Origin: Methylomonas koyamae
GTDB lineage: Bacteria > Pseudomonadota > Gammaproteobacteria > Methylococcales > Methylomonadaceae
DNA length: 60,589 nt
NCBI RefSeq assembly: GCF_001644025.1
Contig: NZ_LUUK01000229.1
Span: forward strand, 1-60,589
Direction: 5' to 3'
The position numbers and the translations under genes were made by a program. Below are positions 19,181 to 28,409 of the stretch, in pieces. The first letter of the stretch is position 1, and each line of letters opens with the position of its first letter. The notes beneath the pieces were generated by a model that saw nothing but the letters and a program-made list of their open reading frames with translations, ran no database searches and had not been told where the DNA came from.

Positions 19181-20770
19181 TCACGCCGGTTCGCGATCCG
19201 GCAAGGCCCTGCCCAGCAGGCTCTGTTTGGCGATATGTTCTTCCTCGCCCGGTGCGCAATCCTGGGCGATTTCGCTAAGCTGTTCCAAAAGCCGCTGATT
19301 TTCCTGTTGTTCGCGCCGCAAGCTCGCGCCGATTTCCGCCCACAAGCCGGCTAAGGCTTGTTGCAAGCCTTTTTGCAGGCCGCGTTGGGCGGCTTTTTGC
19401 AGCGACGGCTGTAGTTGTCGCTGCAAAAAATAGGGGATCAACCAGCTTAAACCGATTAGCAAGCCGCTATGTATCGCGAAGTCGCTACCCAAATACGCGC
19501 CGAGACCGCTCGCGCCTCGGTAGTAACCGAAATAAACCTGGTATCCCACGGCAGCCATCGCCGCCAACGGTAACGCGGTCGCGGCGACCGTGGCGATCCG
19601 CAAAACTATCCGCCGCGGGCGACTGCCGGGATTCAGCAGCGCCATCCGGCCAGCCAGTTCGGTTTGCGCGACCACCTTGGCGCCTGCCGTGTCGCGCAAA
19701 TCTTGTAGTGCCGCGCGCAACGGCCGGGGTGGAATGCCGGCTTGCGACGCTTGCAGCGCCACGTCGTCCAACAAATCGCCGAACAGCGTCTGCGCCCAAT
19801 CGTCCCAAAGCTTAATATCGGCGGTTTGACCGCCCGGTTCGGTCCGAGCCTTGGCCAGTTGCGTCAGCGGCCAGGCCAGTCCGGCAGCGAGGTCGGTTTC
19901 CGCGCGCTGCCAGCGCGTTTCCAATTGCCGTTGCAGAGCCGGGTAATCGCGTTCGGCCAACAGCGTTTCCAAGCGACGCAAGGTCGTCGACAACGCTTGT
20001 TTTCGCTGGCGTTCGCCGCGACGCTGCATTTGCTGCATCGCATGACCACCCGCCAGTTCCGCCAGTTTGACCAGCAGCGCCGGAAATTCGTCGCCGTCCG
20101 GTTGCACGCAACTAGTGCGAAACAGCAAGGGATCGGCAAAACCCGCCAACGCCAGTTGGCGCCGCAAGTCCTCGTATTGCGCCACTTGGCCGCGATCCCA
20201 CTGATTCATCACGAACAACCAGGCATGCTTGGCGCCCTCGGCCAATAACAGGCGCCAGGCCTTGCCGTCGCGATAACGCTCGGGACTGACTACGTACAGC
20301 AGCACATCGATATGCGGCAGCCAATTCAGCACCAGTTTTTGGTTGGCGGCTTCGACACTGTCGAAATCGGGCATGTCTATCCAAACAATATGGCGCCGCG
20401 CGTCGTCGTCGTGGTGATCGATCTTAATCCGGTCCAAGGGCAACCCGTCGGGCAGTTCATTCAATGTCAGGCCGCGGTGATGATACAGCGTGACCTCGCG
20501 CGAGGTCGGCCTTTCGATGCCGGCCTTGGCGATCGCCCGGCCCGCCAATCGATTCAGCAAACTGCTTTTGCCGACACCGGTCCCCCCCATGAAGGCAACG
20601 ATCATCGGCCGGCCTGCGTCGCCTTGGGCTTGCGGGAACAAGCTGGACGCGATTGGGCTATCCAGTTGCGCCAACCAGTCCGCCTGTTCGAGCGGCAGGC
20701 GCTGTGCCGCGACGGCCGCTTCGCTCCACCGGCGAGCGCGACCAAGTAATTCAGAGTATTCGTAATCCAT
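19181..20770 (-). CDS. Dynamin-like/TrmE-Era-class GTPase with C-terminal membrane hairpin (second of a pair)
   Basis: The 529-residue protein has a G1 loop GGTGVGKSSLLNR near residue 60, a G3-like IDMPDFDSV and G4 MNQWDRGQ. The C-terminal third holds two hydrophobic segments (IATVAATALPLAAMAAVGY and SGLLIGLSWLIPYFL) followed by a Gln/Leu-rich amphipathic coil. The layout of G domain, helical stalk, membrane hairpin and coil resembles bacterial dynamin-like proteins. The start at 20770 lies inside the upstream partner gene (20-nt overlap); the longer open frame is shadow. No specific function is recognised. Confidence 0.75.
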   Translation of the reverse strand: MDYEYSELLGRARRWSEAAVAAQRLPLEQADWLAQLDSPIASSLFPQAQGDAGRPMIVAFMGGTGVGKSSLLNRLAGRAIAKAGIERPTSREVTLYHHRGLTLNELPDGLPLDRIKIDHHDDDARRHIVWIDMPDFDSVEAANQKLVLNWLPHIDVLLYVVSPERYRDGKAWRLLLAEGAKHAWLFVMNQWDRGQVAQYEDLRRQLALAGFADPLLFRTSCVQPDGDEFPALLVKLAELAGGHAMQQMQRRGERQRKQALSTTLRRLETLLAERDYPALQRQLETRWQRAETDLAAGLAWPLTQLAKARTEPGGQTADIKLWDDWAQTLFGDLLDDVALQASQAGIPPRPLRAALQDLRDTAGAKVVAQTELAGRMALLNPGSRPRRIVLRIATVAATALPLAAMAAVGYQVYFGYYRGASGLGAYLGSDFAIHSGLLIGLSWLIPYFLQRQLQPSLQKAAQRGLQKGLQQALAGLWAEIGASLRREQQENQRLLEQLSEIAQDCAPGEEEHIAKQSLLGRALPDREPA

Positions 20771-22487
20771 GCTTTTTATCTTGCAAGGCTTGTTCGGCTT
20801 GCCGACATTCGGTTTCGTCGATATCGAACCGGCTGTTGCTGGCAATTTGCCCAGGCAGCGCATAAAGACGCCGTTGCAAACAGTGCTCGAACAGCGCGGC
20901 GTTGACGGTATGGAGTTGATGTTGCTTTAAATCCGCCTCGACGCGCGCCATATAACCGCCCAGCGTACTTTCCGCCAGCAGCGAGGTCGCGGTCAGCATC
21001 AACGGCATCAGCACCAAATCATGCAGACCAATGCCGCCGGCCTGGATAGTCAATAGCACCGCACCGGCGTCGGTGGTCGCCCGCGTGGCGCGCAAACTGT
21101 TGAGAATCAGCGGCTGTTCTTGCAATTTGCGATACAGGCGCTGGGCGGCGGCTTCGACGTCTTGCTGAAAATCGCCGTGGTAATTCAGCACCGCCCGTTG
21201 ATAAGCGCTGGAAATGTCGCCGCGCTGTTGCCGTAACGCGCCGCTGGTTTCCTTCCACCAGCGGGCATCGTCCGCTTCGGTTTCGGCGATTTCCAGCAGG
21301 CGGTCCGCCAATTGGATCATCACGTGATCGCCGATCTGCGTTAACACAGCGATCTCCTGGCTGGCGCTGACGGCAGCGGATTTTGAACCGAACAATTTGC
21401 GCATCGGCCAAGTCATCGCCCGGCGGGTTTTGGCCAACAATCCCGCCAAACCGGGGATTTCCAGCAAGGTCAACAGGTTCAATACGGCCTGTTGAAAGGT
21501 TTCGTAATGATGCGGATGGTTCAGATAATCGCGTTGATAGTCCTTGAGTGCCCGCGCCAGACACTGATCGACCAACGTCCGCCAGTGCCGTTGCGATTGA
21601 TGCTCGGCATACACCGGCTCCAGCCAATGCGGCCAGAAACGCGTCAAAAGCTGTTGTTGGTATTGACTGTGTTTACGGCGCGAGACCGATTTAACCAGTT
21701 CCAATACCGCCTGCTCCGCAGCTCTCGGCCAACTCGGCTGGTCCGGCAATCTTCGAAAATGCAGCGGCACGACATTCGGTACCAGGTCGCGGCGCGCGGC
21801 GCGCCATTTTTCGGCCAGCGAGTCGATAATGACGGCTTCCTGACCTTCGCCCAACTTGTTGACGACGATCAAAGTCGGCTGCCGCAGCGACTCCAAAATG
21901 CTCATGATGTCCCAGACCGACTGATCCGCGTATTTTTCCTTGCTGACCAACAAAATCACCGCGTCCGCCAACGCGATGGCACGCACCAGGCCCTCGCGGT
22001 AGTCGGCGGCATCGATGGAGTCGAAGTCGGGCGTGTCCCAGCACACACAGGGCGGTAACAACGGCGAACGCAGCGGACTGGTGCCGATCGCGTAACAATC
22101 CAAGCGGCCCGGCGCCAATTCGCCGACCGCCACCCGCTCGAAACGACCGAAGTAGGTTTGCAAACCCGGCATGGCCTCGGCGGACACCGCATGACAGAAG
22201 CCCTGGGCCTGCACGGTGTAACCCGCTAAAGGGCTGACGCCGGCTTGATGACTGTTCAGCAACAAGTTCACGGTGGAGCTTTTACCGGACTGGGTCGGCC
22301 CGATCACCGCGATCTGCATCGGCAAATCCGGATGCTCCGCAATCAGGCGTCCCTTCCGGATAAAAGCCTCGGCGAACAGCAGCTGGTCGGCGCGTTGCTG
22401 GTAATCCAGATAACGAGGACTTCGTTTATCCATCCGACCTAGCACGATCTGATAGCGCTGTTTGAGGTGTTGGATAAATTCCAGCAT
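20751..22487 (-). CDS. Dynamin-like GTPase (first of a pair)
   Basis: The 578-residue protein begins with a helical segment, then G1 GPTQSGKSSTVNLLL, the G3-like WDTPDFDSI and the degenerate G4 VVNKLGEGQ (Gly where Asp is usual). It shares the unusual D-x-PDFDS G3 motif with the downstream gene, so the two are related. The C-terminal half is helical with one long hydrophobic stretch (LHDLVLMPLMLTATSLLAES). The 20-nt overlap with the partner suggests a hetero-oligomer made in fixed ratio. Function unknown; membrane remodelling is inference from architecture. Confidence 0.75.
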   Translation of the reverse strand: MLEFIQHLKQRYQIVLGRMDKRSPRYLDYQQRADQLLFAEAFIRKGRLIAEHPDLPMQIAVIGPTQSGKSSTVNLLLNSHQAGVSPLAGYTVQAQGFCHAVSAEAMPGLQTYFGRFERVAVGELAPGRLDCYAIGTSPLRSPLLPPCVCWDTPDFDSIDAADYREGLVRAIALADAVILLVSKEKYADQSVWDIMSILESLRQPTLIVVNKLGEGQEAVIIDSLAEKWRAARRDLVPNVVPLHFRRLPDQPSWPRAAEQAVLELVKSVSRRKHSQYQQQLLTRFWPHWLEPVYAEHQSQRHWRTLVDQCLARALKDYQRDYLNHPHHYETFQQAVLNLLTLLEIPGLAGLLAKTRRAMTWPMRKLFGSKSAAVSASQEIAVLTQIGDHVMIQLADRLLEIAETEADDARWWKETSGALRQQRGDISSAYQRAVLNYHGDFQQDVEAAAQRLYRKLQEQPLILNSLRATRATTDAGAVLLTIQAGGIGLHDLVLMPLMLTATSLLAESTLGGYMARVEADLKQHQLHTVNAALFEHCLQRRLYALPGQIASNSRFDIDETECRQAEQALQDKKHGLRIL

Positions 22488-22598
22488 GTGGTAAGCTTGT
22501 GCCGTTAAAATTTCCGAGTAAATAAGTTTGTTGGGTAACCGGAACCATTATAAATACAAAATCCGGGTTTGTTCATTTAGCCGTTGGGGGGCTACATC

Positions 22599-23033
22599 AT
22601 GAAAATCGCGTCGATTCTTTTCGTTTTATTGCTGGGCGCCGTGGCGAGCGGTTGCAACAAAAGCAACCAGATCAACGGTAGCAGCATGAAAACCGTCAAC
22701 CGTTCGATCAGCCATATCAAGGAAAAACTGCCGCTCGACCAACGCATCGAATTCGAAGTGTCTTTTTGGACCTTGCGCGACGAAATCCGCGATAACGGCG
22801 AGTTTTTGAACGAGATCGACGGCAAAACGCCGGAGCAGTTGATCGAAAAGGGTAAGGAGCTATTTGCCAAACGCAAGGCAGCCGGCAGCAAGGATTACGA
22901 AGAATACGCCAACTGGGATCAGATGATTGCCCAATATTCGCAAGAACGTATCGATCAAAACCGGAAAAAAGCCCCCGATCCGCGTGATAAGCAGTACCCT
23001 CACCGCGTGGATTACAAAATGCACTCGATGTAA
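22599..23033 (+). CDS. Small lipoprotein of unknown function (possibly DUF6694-like)
   Basis: The 144-residue product has a lipoprotein signal (MKIASILFVLLLGAVASGC, lipidation Cys at ~19), then a charged helical domain with SHIKEKLPLDQRIEFEVSF and TPEQLIEKGKELF. The pattern of a helix with LP.DQR.EFE resembles the DUF6694 lipoprotein family, but I am not sure. The ATG at 22599 follows a GGGGGG ribosome-site-like run. It is divergent from the GTPase pair and converges directly (0 nt) on the DUF2959 gene. Confidence 0.7.
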   Translation: MKIASILFVLLLGAVASGCNKSNQINGSSMKTVNRSISHIKEKLPLDQRIEFEVSFWTLRDEIRDNGEFLNEIDGKTPEQLIEKGKELFAKRKAAGSKDYEEYANWDQMIAQYSQERIDQNRKKAPDPRDKQYPHRVDYKMHSM

Positions 23034-23702
23034 TTATCGTTTGGATATCGAGGCCGGCGCCGGCAGTTGTTTTTGCTCGACGAGCACCGCAACGAACTGG
23101 CTGGCCTCGCCTATCGTCTTTTCCATCACGTCGATCAACCGGGAAATATCCAGACCCATTTCGACAAACTCGTGACGCAGCGCGGCAATGGCATGGGCAT
23201 TCAGATTGTGTTTCAGGAACAACACTTGATCCTGAAACGCCGCCAACACCGGTTGCATCCGGCTTTCCGCATTTTGTAGCGATTTCAGCAGCCGCGCATA
23301 TTGCTGCCGGGATTTTTTCAATTGCTGCTGACTGCGGGAACGCAAAACCCGATTGCTATATAGCAGCAATTCCGACTCCCATTCCGCGAACAAGGCTTCG
23401 CTGATTTCCTCCACCGCTTGAATTCGCTGACTGACTTGGTCGGCCTTGCTCCGACACAAATCGTAACGGCGTTTGAGTTGCTGGTAGCGCTGTTCCAGCG
23501 AATGTTCCGGCAGATTGACGATGCTTTTGAATTTGTCCAGAGCATCGACAAATTGATCGCGGCTCTCTTTTAAGCCCACGCACGCCTGTTCGACTTGGGT
23601 CACGACGATATCGCGCTTTTGATGACCCAACAGCGATTCCCTGCTTTGGTAATAGGCCTTGCGCAAGCGCTTGTTCAGTAGAGATCGGATGAAATGAATC
23701 AT
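23034..23702 (-). CDS. DUF2959 family coiled-coil protein
   Basis: The 222-residue protein is almost entirely helical. It begins MIHFIRSLLNKRLRKAYYQSRE and has the DUF2959 pattern ALDKFKSIVNLPEHSLEQRY, a central KADQVSQRIQAVEEISEALF and EWESELLLYSN. DUF2959 proteins are uncharacterised. Unlike many family members, it has no obvious signal peptide or lipobox at the chosen start. That start (23702) overlaps the stop of the kinase-fold gene (ATGA), so it is the last gene of the pabB set. Confidence 0.8.
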   Translation of the reverse strand: MIHFIRSLLNKRLRKAYYQSRESLLGHQKRDIVVTQVEQACVGLKESRDQFVDALDKFKSIVNLPEHSLEQRYQQLKRRYDLCRSKADQVSQRIQAVEEISEALFAEWESELLLYSNRVLRSRSQQQLKKSRQQYARLLKSLQNAESRMQPVLAAFQDQVLFLKHNLNAHAIAALRHEFVEMGLDISRLIDVMEKTIGEASQFVAVLVEQKQLPAPASISKR

Positions 23703-24259
23703 GCGTTGATAAATGACGCTTGGTGAATGACGCGGATTCGATACCCGGCGTCGCGACTGTAGCGGCCGAACGCCGAATCCACTATACCCTGGCCGATCAA
23801 TCGGCCGATGTCCGTGTCGTCGGCGACTTCTGCCGACTTGACCAAGATCAATTCGTCGGCGCCCACGCGGCCGGCCAACCAAGCGGCCAAACTGTCCGAG
23901 GTCACTTCCCAACTGGCTTCGACGCCGGCGGCATCCAACTCGGCGTGATCAGGCATCCAGATGGCCGACCGTTTTGCGGACAAAACTTCCGCGAGGGCCG
24001 CGACCGAATCGGCGGGCTGAAATTGCGGACGGCGAGCGTGCATCAACCAACCCATTTGCCGCATCGCCAAGAGTGCCATGCGATGCGCGGTAACATCGTC
24101 GAAGTTCCAGATTGCTTGGGACCGGCGCACTTGATCGGCAAACTCGCCGCCGCCCGGTACGATGACCAGCAATTCGCACCATTCGCCGAGCGCATCCAAG
24201 CAAGCCGGCAATGCGCCGGCGCTCAGCAAACTGCCGCCCAGCTTGACGACCCGTGTCAT
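23699..24259 (-). CDS. Amino-acid-kinase-fold protein, MfnE-like (C1-carrier cofactor synthesis)
   Basis: The 186-residue protein has the amino acid kinase fold: VVKLGGSLLSAG at the N-terminus, VIVPGGGEFADQVR, HRMALLAMRQMGWLM, and VTSDSLAAWLAGRVGADELILVKSAEV. It is shorter than aspartate or uridylate kinases and matches the type found in methanogens (MfnE, phosphorylation of an aminomethylfuran alcohol) and in methylotroph methanofuran/tetrahydromethanopterin gene sets. This assignment is from motif layout and context: it overlaps pabB by 4 nt, and p-aminobenzoate is a precursor of tetrahydromethanopterin. Substrate not shown. Confidence 0.65.
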   Translation of the reverse strand: MTRVVKLGGSLLSAGALPACLDALGEWCELLVIVPGGGEFADQVRRSQAIWNFDDVTAHRMALLAMRQMGWLMHARRPQFQPADSVAALAEVLSAKRSAIWMPDHAELDAAGVEASWEVTSDSLAAWLAGRVGADELILVKSAEVADDTDIGRLIGQGIVDSAFGRYSRDAGYRIRVIHQASFINA

Positions 24260-25629
24260 CGCCGAAATTTCTCCAACACTTTTAGCAAGGCCGCCGCCTT
24301 ATCGAAGCACTCCTGATATTCTTCTTCCATGCGCGAGTCGTTAACAATGCCGCCGCCCGCCCAGAAGCGTATCGTGTCGCGATTGTGGACCAGCGTGCGA
24401 ATCGCGATATTGGTATCCATGTCGCCGTTAAAACCGATATAACCGATCGCGCCGCAATACACGCCACGCCGATGCGGCTCCAGCTCTTCAATGATTTCCA
24501 TCGCACGCACCTTGGGCGCGCCGGTAATCGATCCGCCGGGAAAGCAACTCCGCAACAGATCGATCGCCTGCTGATCTTCGGCCAACCGGCCGGTCACGGT
24601 ACTGACCAAATGATGCACGGTGGCATAGCTCTCGATCTCGAACAACGTCGGCACGCTGACCGAACCTTTTTGGCAGCTTTTACCCAAGTCGTTGCGCAAC
24701 AGATCGACAATCATCACATTCTCGGCGCGGTCTTTCGGACTATTGAGCAACTCGGCCATCCGAGCCCGATCTTCATCGGCATCGTGGCCGCGCGGACGAG
24801 TCCCTTTGATCGGCTTGGTTTCCACGCAGCCGCCGTTGACCCGCAAGAAACGCTCGGGAGAAGAACTGAGCACTTGCGCGTCCGGCGTATTTAAATACGC
24901 GCTAAACGGTGCCGGATTGATTTGCCGCAAGGCCCGATAAGCGGTCCAAGGCCGACCTCGGCACGTGCTCTCGAAACGTTGCGCCAGATTGATTTGGTAG
25001 CAGTCGCCTTCCTTCAGGTAGTGTTTGATTTTCGCGAGGGCCTGAGCATAGTCAGACGCGGTCATATTGGAGCGCGGCTCGCTTAAAATTTCAAAGCCGG
25101 TCTCCGGTTCCGGTTCCGGCATCCGGCTGAACCGAACCGTCAACTCAAGAATTTCCGCATCGCTCAAACCGTATCCGGTCAACCAACTGGCTTGCGATTC
25201 ATGGTCGACGACGACAGCCCACCGATAAATTCCAACCGCCAATTCCGGCAGGTTTTCGCAATCTCGGGCCGCAGCCGGCAAGCGCTCGATACGACGGGCC
25301 AGATCGTAACCTAAATACCCGATAGCCCCGCCGCAGAATGGCAAGCCCTCGATTCCAGGCTGATGCTCACCCAGCGCCACCTTCAACAGATCGAATGGAT
25401 CGTCGGCACTGTAGCGAATTTCGCCGCCACGGCTGATCCGGGTAAGTTCTCCGAACGTCTGCAGGGTGACTTCCGGCTCGGCAACCAGAATATCGAAGCG
25501 ACCTTGCGAATCGGCGGGCCGGCCGCTATCCAGAAACATCGCCCAGGACCGGTCGGCCCATGGCGCAAATAGCGCTGCACTATCCGAAACATACGGCAGG
25601 CGTATTTTAACGGGCTGAATTGGGGGCAT
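24256..25629 (-). CDS. pabB: Aminodeoxychorismate synthase component I
   Basis: Makes 4-amino-4-deoxychorismate from chorismate, the first step to p-aminobenzoate. The 457-residue product has GGAIGYLGYDLARRIE in the N-terminal half and the chorismate-binding half with PIKGTRPRG (Lys typical of PabB; TrpE has Ala), DRAENVMIVDLLRNDLGK and CFPGGSITGAPKVRAMEII. The ATG at 25629 was chosen, although upstream TTG/GTG codons at 25659/25656 would add 10 residues. Its product feeds folate and, in methylotrophs, tetrahydromethanopterin, consistent with the coupled MfnE-like gene. Confidence 0.9.
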   Translation of the reverse strand: MPPIQPVKIRLPYVSDSAALFAPWADRSWAMFLDSGRPADSQGRFDILVAEPEVTLQTFGELTRISRGGEIRYSADDPFDLLKVALGEHQPGIEGLPFCGGAIGYLGYDLARRIERLPAAARDCENLPELAVGIYRWAVVVDHESQASWLTGYGLSDAEILELTVRFSRMPEPEPETGFEILSEPRSNMTASDYAQALAKIKHYLKEGDCYQINLAQRFESTCRGRPWTAYRALRQINPAPFSAYLNTPDAQVLSSSPERFLRVNGGCVETKPIKGTRPRGHDADEDRARMAELLNSPKDRAENVMIVDLLRNDLGKSCQKGSVSVPTLFEIESYATVHHLVSTVTGRLAEDQQAIDLLRSCFPGGSITGAPKVRAMEIIEELEPHRRGVYCGAIGYIGFNGDMDTNIAIRTLVHNRDTIRFWAGGGIVNDSRMEEEYQECFDKAAALLKVLEKFRR

Positions 25630-26126
25630 TAAACGGGGGAATTCTCGATGAAGCACCAAAACCGATCATAACGACCGAATCGGCAAAGGACGTGATTTTA
25701 TACCAGCGGGAAGGTTTAGACCAACCCGGCACGCAGCGCCGAATGGATCGAGCCGAATACGGCCTGGAAAGCAGGTAACTGTCGTGATATCCGAAAAAGC
25801 TTAATCGCTCGGGAGAATCGACCCTCGCTTTCGCAAGTCGAATCAGAAACGCCTTGCGCGAATGTTGCCGATCTCGGGGCTTTACCGCCATTTCGGAGGG
25901 AGCCGAAGCGGCGCTCTCTTCCGCGTCCGCCGATCTTCGCAACCGGGCAGGAGAAGTCGTCGTTTCCGAGAACAGCTTGGGAAACTCACGCTCAATGGAA
26001 AAGACGATTTGAACGATCGCCAGACTTCGCCCCCTCCCCACCAAGAAATAATCGAAAAATTTTCGAACAGTTTATTTCACTTTTATTGCCTAATGATGTT
26101 GCGACTAGTTAAAGCACTCTATGCGA
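25630..26126. other. About 500 bases with no convincing gene between pabB and nhaD
   Basis: A 145-codon minus-strand frame spans 25607-26044 but has Arg/Ser-rich content and no recognisable domain or ribosome site. The 3' part is AT-rich and holds a perfect 15-bp palindrome (TCGAAAAATTTTCGA, 26052-26066) downstream of nhaD. The pabB promoter should be in the left end. The rest may be a non-coding repeat remnant. Confidence 0.45.
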
Positions 26127-27569
26127 TCAAAACAGCTCGGCATTCATTAAAAAGTGCGCACCGATACCGCCAAAATAACCTAGCGCAATCACCGGCGCCC
26201 ATTTCAGATGAGTTAGGAATGTGTACGCGCCCTTGGCTTGGCCCATCAAGGCCACGCCCGCGGCAGAGCCAACCGAGAGCAGACTGCCACCAACACCGGC
26301 GGTCAGCGTTACCAACAACCATTGGCCTTCCGACATTTCGGGATGCATGGCCAGGATGGCGAACATAACCGGGATATTGTCGATCAGCGCGGAAATAACG
26401 CCAACCAGTATGTTGGCTGGGGTAGCACCCAGTTCACCATAGAGAAAACCGGACAAATGTTGTAGATAGCCGAGGAAGTTCATACCGCCCACACACAGCA
26501 CGACACCATAGAAAAACAGCAAGGTATCCCATTCCATGCGCGCCAGATGATGAAAGACATCAAAGCGCAAACTATCTGCATCGGCGCTACCCTTGACTTC
26601 CTCGCCGGACATTGGATCCAGCCCTAGTTCCGGCTCGTCGCGATGGGTGACGTGCAGGAAATAGCCGAACAATTGCAGATAAGTCAGACCGGCCATCATG
26701 CCGACCGCCGCCGGCAGTTGCAGACTGTTTTGGAAAGTCACCGCCGTGAGTACGGTGAGCAGAAATAACACTACGATACGTTTAGCGCCACGGCGAGTCA
26801 TGACCTTGGCATGAATAGGCGCCGGCTGGGTTTTGGGAATCGCGAAATGCATGATCGCGGCGGGGATCAGGAAGTTAACCACCGAGGGCACAAACAATTT
26901 GAAGAAGGTCCAGAATTCGATGATGCCCTTTTGCCAGACCATCAAGGTGGTGATGTCGCCGAACGGGCAAAACGCCCCACCTGCATTGGCAGCCACCACG
27001 GTATTGACACAGGATACGCCGACGAATTTGGGGTTGTCCTTGCCTACCGCCATGACCACCGCGCACATCAACATCGCGGTAGTCATGTTATTGGACACCG
27101 AGGAAATGAAAAAAGCCAAGCCCCCTGTAACCCAAAACAACTGACGATAACTCGAACCCCGATTAACCAACCAAGCCCGCAGGCTGTCGAAGACGCGTCT
27201 CTCTTCCATCGCATTGATGTAAGCGATGGAAACAATCAGGAATAGTAATAACTCGCCGTAGTCCAAAACATCGTGCCGAATCGCCGTTTCGGCGACCGAC
27301 GATAAGCCTTGGTTCTTATAAACCAGGGCAATAGCCACCCATATCAGCGCCGCCGCCAACATCATCGGCTTGGATTTTCGTAATTCCAATACTTCTTCAA
27401 GGACCACAAAGAGGTACGCGATCGCAAACAGGCCTACACAGAGGTATCCGACCCAATGTCCGCTCAAATCCAGGGCTTGAGAAAAAGTTTCAGCAAGCAC
27501 GTTGGTTGAAAATAACATTAGTCCGGCAGCTGCTAATGAGCCAAGCAAAAACTTGTTTAGTTCGTTCAT
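26127..27569 (-). CDS. nhaD: Na+/H+ antiporter NhaD
   Basis: Exports sodium in exchange for protons at the inner membrane. The 480-residue protein begins MNELNKFLLGSLAAAGLMLF followed by VLAETFSQALDL (signal-like start typical of NhaD), and has about 12 hydrophobic segments. Conserved features include SSVSNNMTTAMLMCAVVMAV, NTVVAANAGGAFCPFGDITTL in consecutive pieces, and DNIPVMFAILAMHPEM. The start at 27569 was chosen because GGAAG lies 7 nt upstream; an ATG 12 nt earlier overlaps that site. It is 95 nt downstream of the MarR gene and is probably co-transcribed with it. Confidence 0.93.
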   Translation of the reverse strand: MNELNKFLLGSLAAAGLMLFSTNVLAETFSQALDLSGHWVGYLCVGLFAIAYLFVVLEEVLELRKSKPMMLAAALIWVAIALVYKNQGLSSVAETAIRHDVLDYGELLLFLIVSIAYINAMEERRVFDSLRAWLVNRGSSYRQLFWVTGGLAFFISSVSNNMTTAMLMCAVVMAVGKDNPKFVGVSCVNTVVAANAGGAFCPFGDITTLMVWQKGIIEFWTFFKLFVPSVVNFLIPAAIMHFAIPKTQPAPIHAKVMTRRGAKRIVVLFLLTVLTAVTFQNSLQLPAAVGMMAGLTYLQLFGYFLHVTHRDEPELGLDPMSGEEVKGSADADSLRFDVFHHLARMEWDTLLFFYGVVLCVGGMNFLGYLQHLSGFLYGELGATPANILVGVISALIDNIPVMFAILAMHPEMSEGQWLLVTLTAGVGGSLLSVGSAAGVALMGQAKGAYTFLTHLKWAPVIALGYFGGIGAHFLMNAELF

Positions 27570-27664
27570 ACATTCTTCCATTTCTGTCGTTCAACGATCG
27601 ACTTTTTGAGTCGATCACGTTCTCATTGTCCATACCCGCAACATACTTGGGTTGGCCTAAACGT

Positions 27665-28201
27665 TCACCCTTGATTTTTGGCTGAAGGCGATTTTTTAGG
27701 CAGCGGATTAATAGGCTGCATCGCGGCTTCGTCGTCCTTAATTTGCATTTCTTTAACAAGCACATCGAGATTCTTGGCCAGAGACTTCAGAACATTTTCC
27801 GGCAAGGCAAATAGTGCATGTTGCAAAATGCCCTGCGGCGGCGAGCTTACTTGGTTTAATAGTTCAATACCGTCCTGAGTCAACATCACGGTAACAACCC
27901 GTTGGTCCTGACTAACGCGCTCCCGCATGATTAATCCCTTCTTGGCCAGTTTGTCGAGCATATTGCTGGCGGTGGAATGATGGATCGACATCGCTTTAGC
28001 TAGTTCGGTGACTTTCAATCCCGGATTTTTTGATAACTCCCAGAGTGCCCACAGTTGAGCGCTGGTAACGCCGCAATGCGTTTCTACCCATTGGGAGTGT
28101 TGCTGAACGGCCTTAAAAATCATTCGAAATTGTTTCAAGACTTCATGTGGCCATTGTTTGGAGCCGTCGGTGTTGGTGGTTGGCAGTGCTGATTTGTTCA
28201 T
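27665..28201 (-). CDS. MarR family transcriptional regulator
   Basis: The 178-residue protein has a MarR winged helix: helices WVETHCGVTSAQLWALWEL and LKVTELAKAMSIHHSTASNML (recognition helix SIHHSTASNMLDKLAKKGL), then the wing RVSQDQRVVTVMLTQDG. The long C-terminal helix would dimerise. The start at 28201 was chosen over the 28255 codon because the leading residues look untranslated. It is the first gene of a predicted marR-nhaD unit, and its upstream region holds palindromes repeated upstream of the ClC gene, so it is the best candidate for the regulator of this island. Its ligand is unknown. Confidence 0.9.
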   Translation of the reverse strand: MNKSALPTTNTDGSKQWPHEVLKQFRMIFKAVQQHSQWVETHCGVTSAQLWALWELSKNPGLKVTELAKAMSIHHSTASNMLDKLAKKGLIMRERVSQDQRVVTVMLTQDGIELLNQVSSPPQGILQHALFALPENVLKSLAKNLDVLVKEMQIKDDEAAMQPINPLPKKSPSAKNQG

Positions 28202-28370
28202 GGGGTTACGGTTTATAGTCGGCAAAATTAAGGTGTCAAAAACATTATTACCCACCTGACAGCCAATGTGGCCCGCTTGATTCGGGCATAACGAACTCAG
28301 AATTTTTCCGCTGGCTCCGTACAGTATGCGGAAGATCTGGCAGATCGGCGTCTCGATATATATGTTGACA

Positions 28371-28409
28371 CAAACAATGTTTGCGTCAACATTGTTGGGT
28401 CATTATAAT
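28371..28409 (+). promoter_or_regulatory. Promoter with two palindromic operator sites (predicted MarR-binding)
   Basis: On the plus strand, -35 TTGCGT (28381-28386) and -10 TATAAT (28404-28409) are 17 bp apart. A 13-bp palindrome CAAACAATGTTTG (28371-28383) overlaps the -35, and 3 bp later a second palindrome CAACATTGTTG (28387-28397) fills the spacer. The complementary strand carries TTGACG (28387-28382) and AT-rich sequence suitable for a divergent marR promoter. The same arrangement recurs at 30893-30931. Binding by the adjacent MarR protein is inference. Confidence 0.65.

Noticed and set aside
25607-26044. 145-codon minus-strand frame upstream of pabB
   Set aside because: No ribosome site or domain, and composition unlike neighbouring genes; treated as non-coding.
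28365-28370. TTGACA as the -35 of the TATAAT at 28404
   Set aside because: The spacing is 33 bp, far too long; TTGCGT at 28381 with 17 bp is the better pair.
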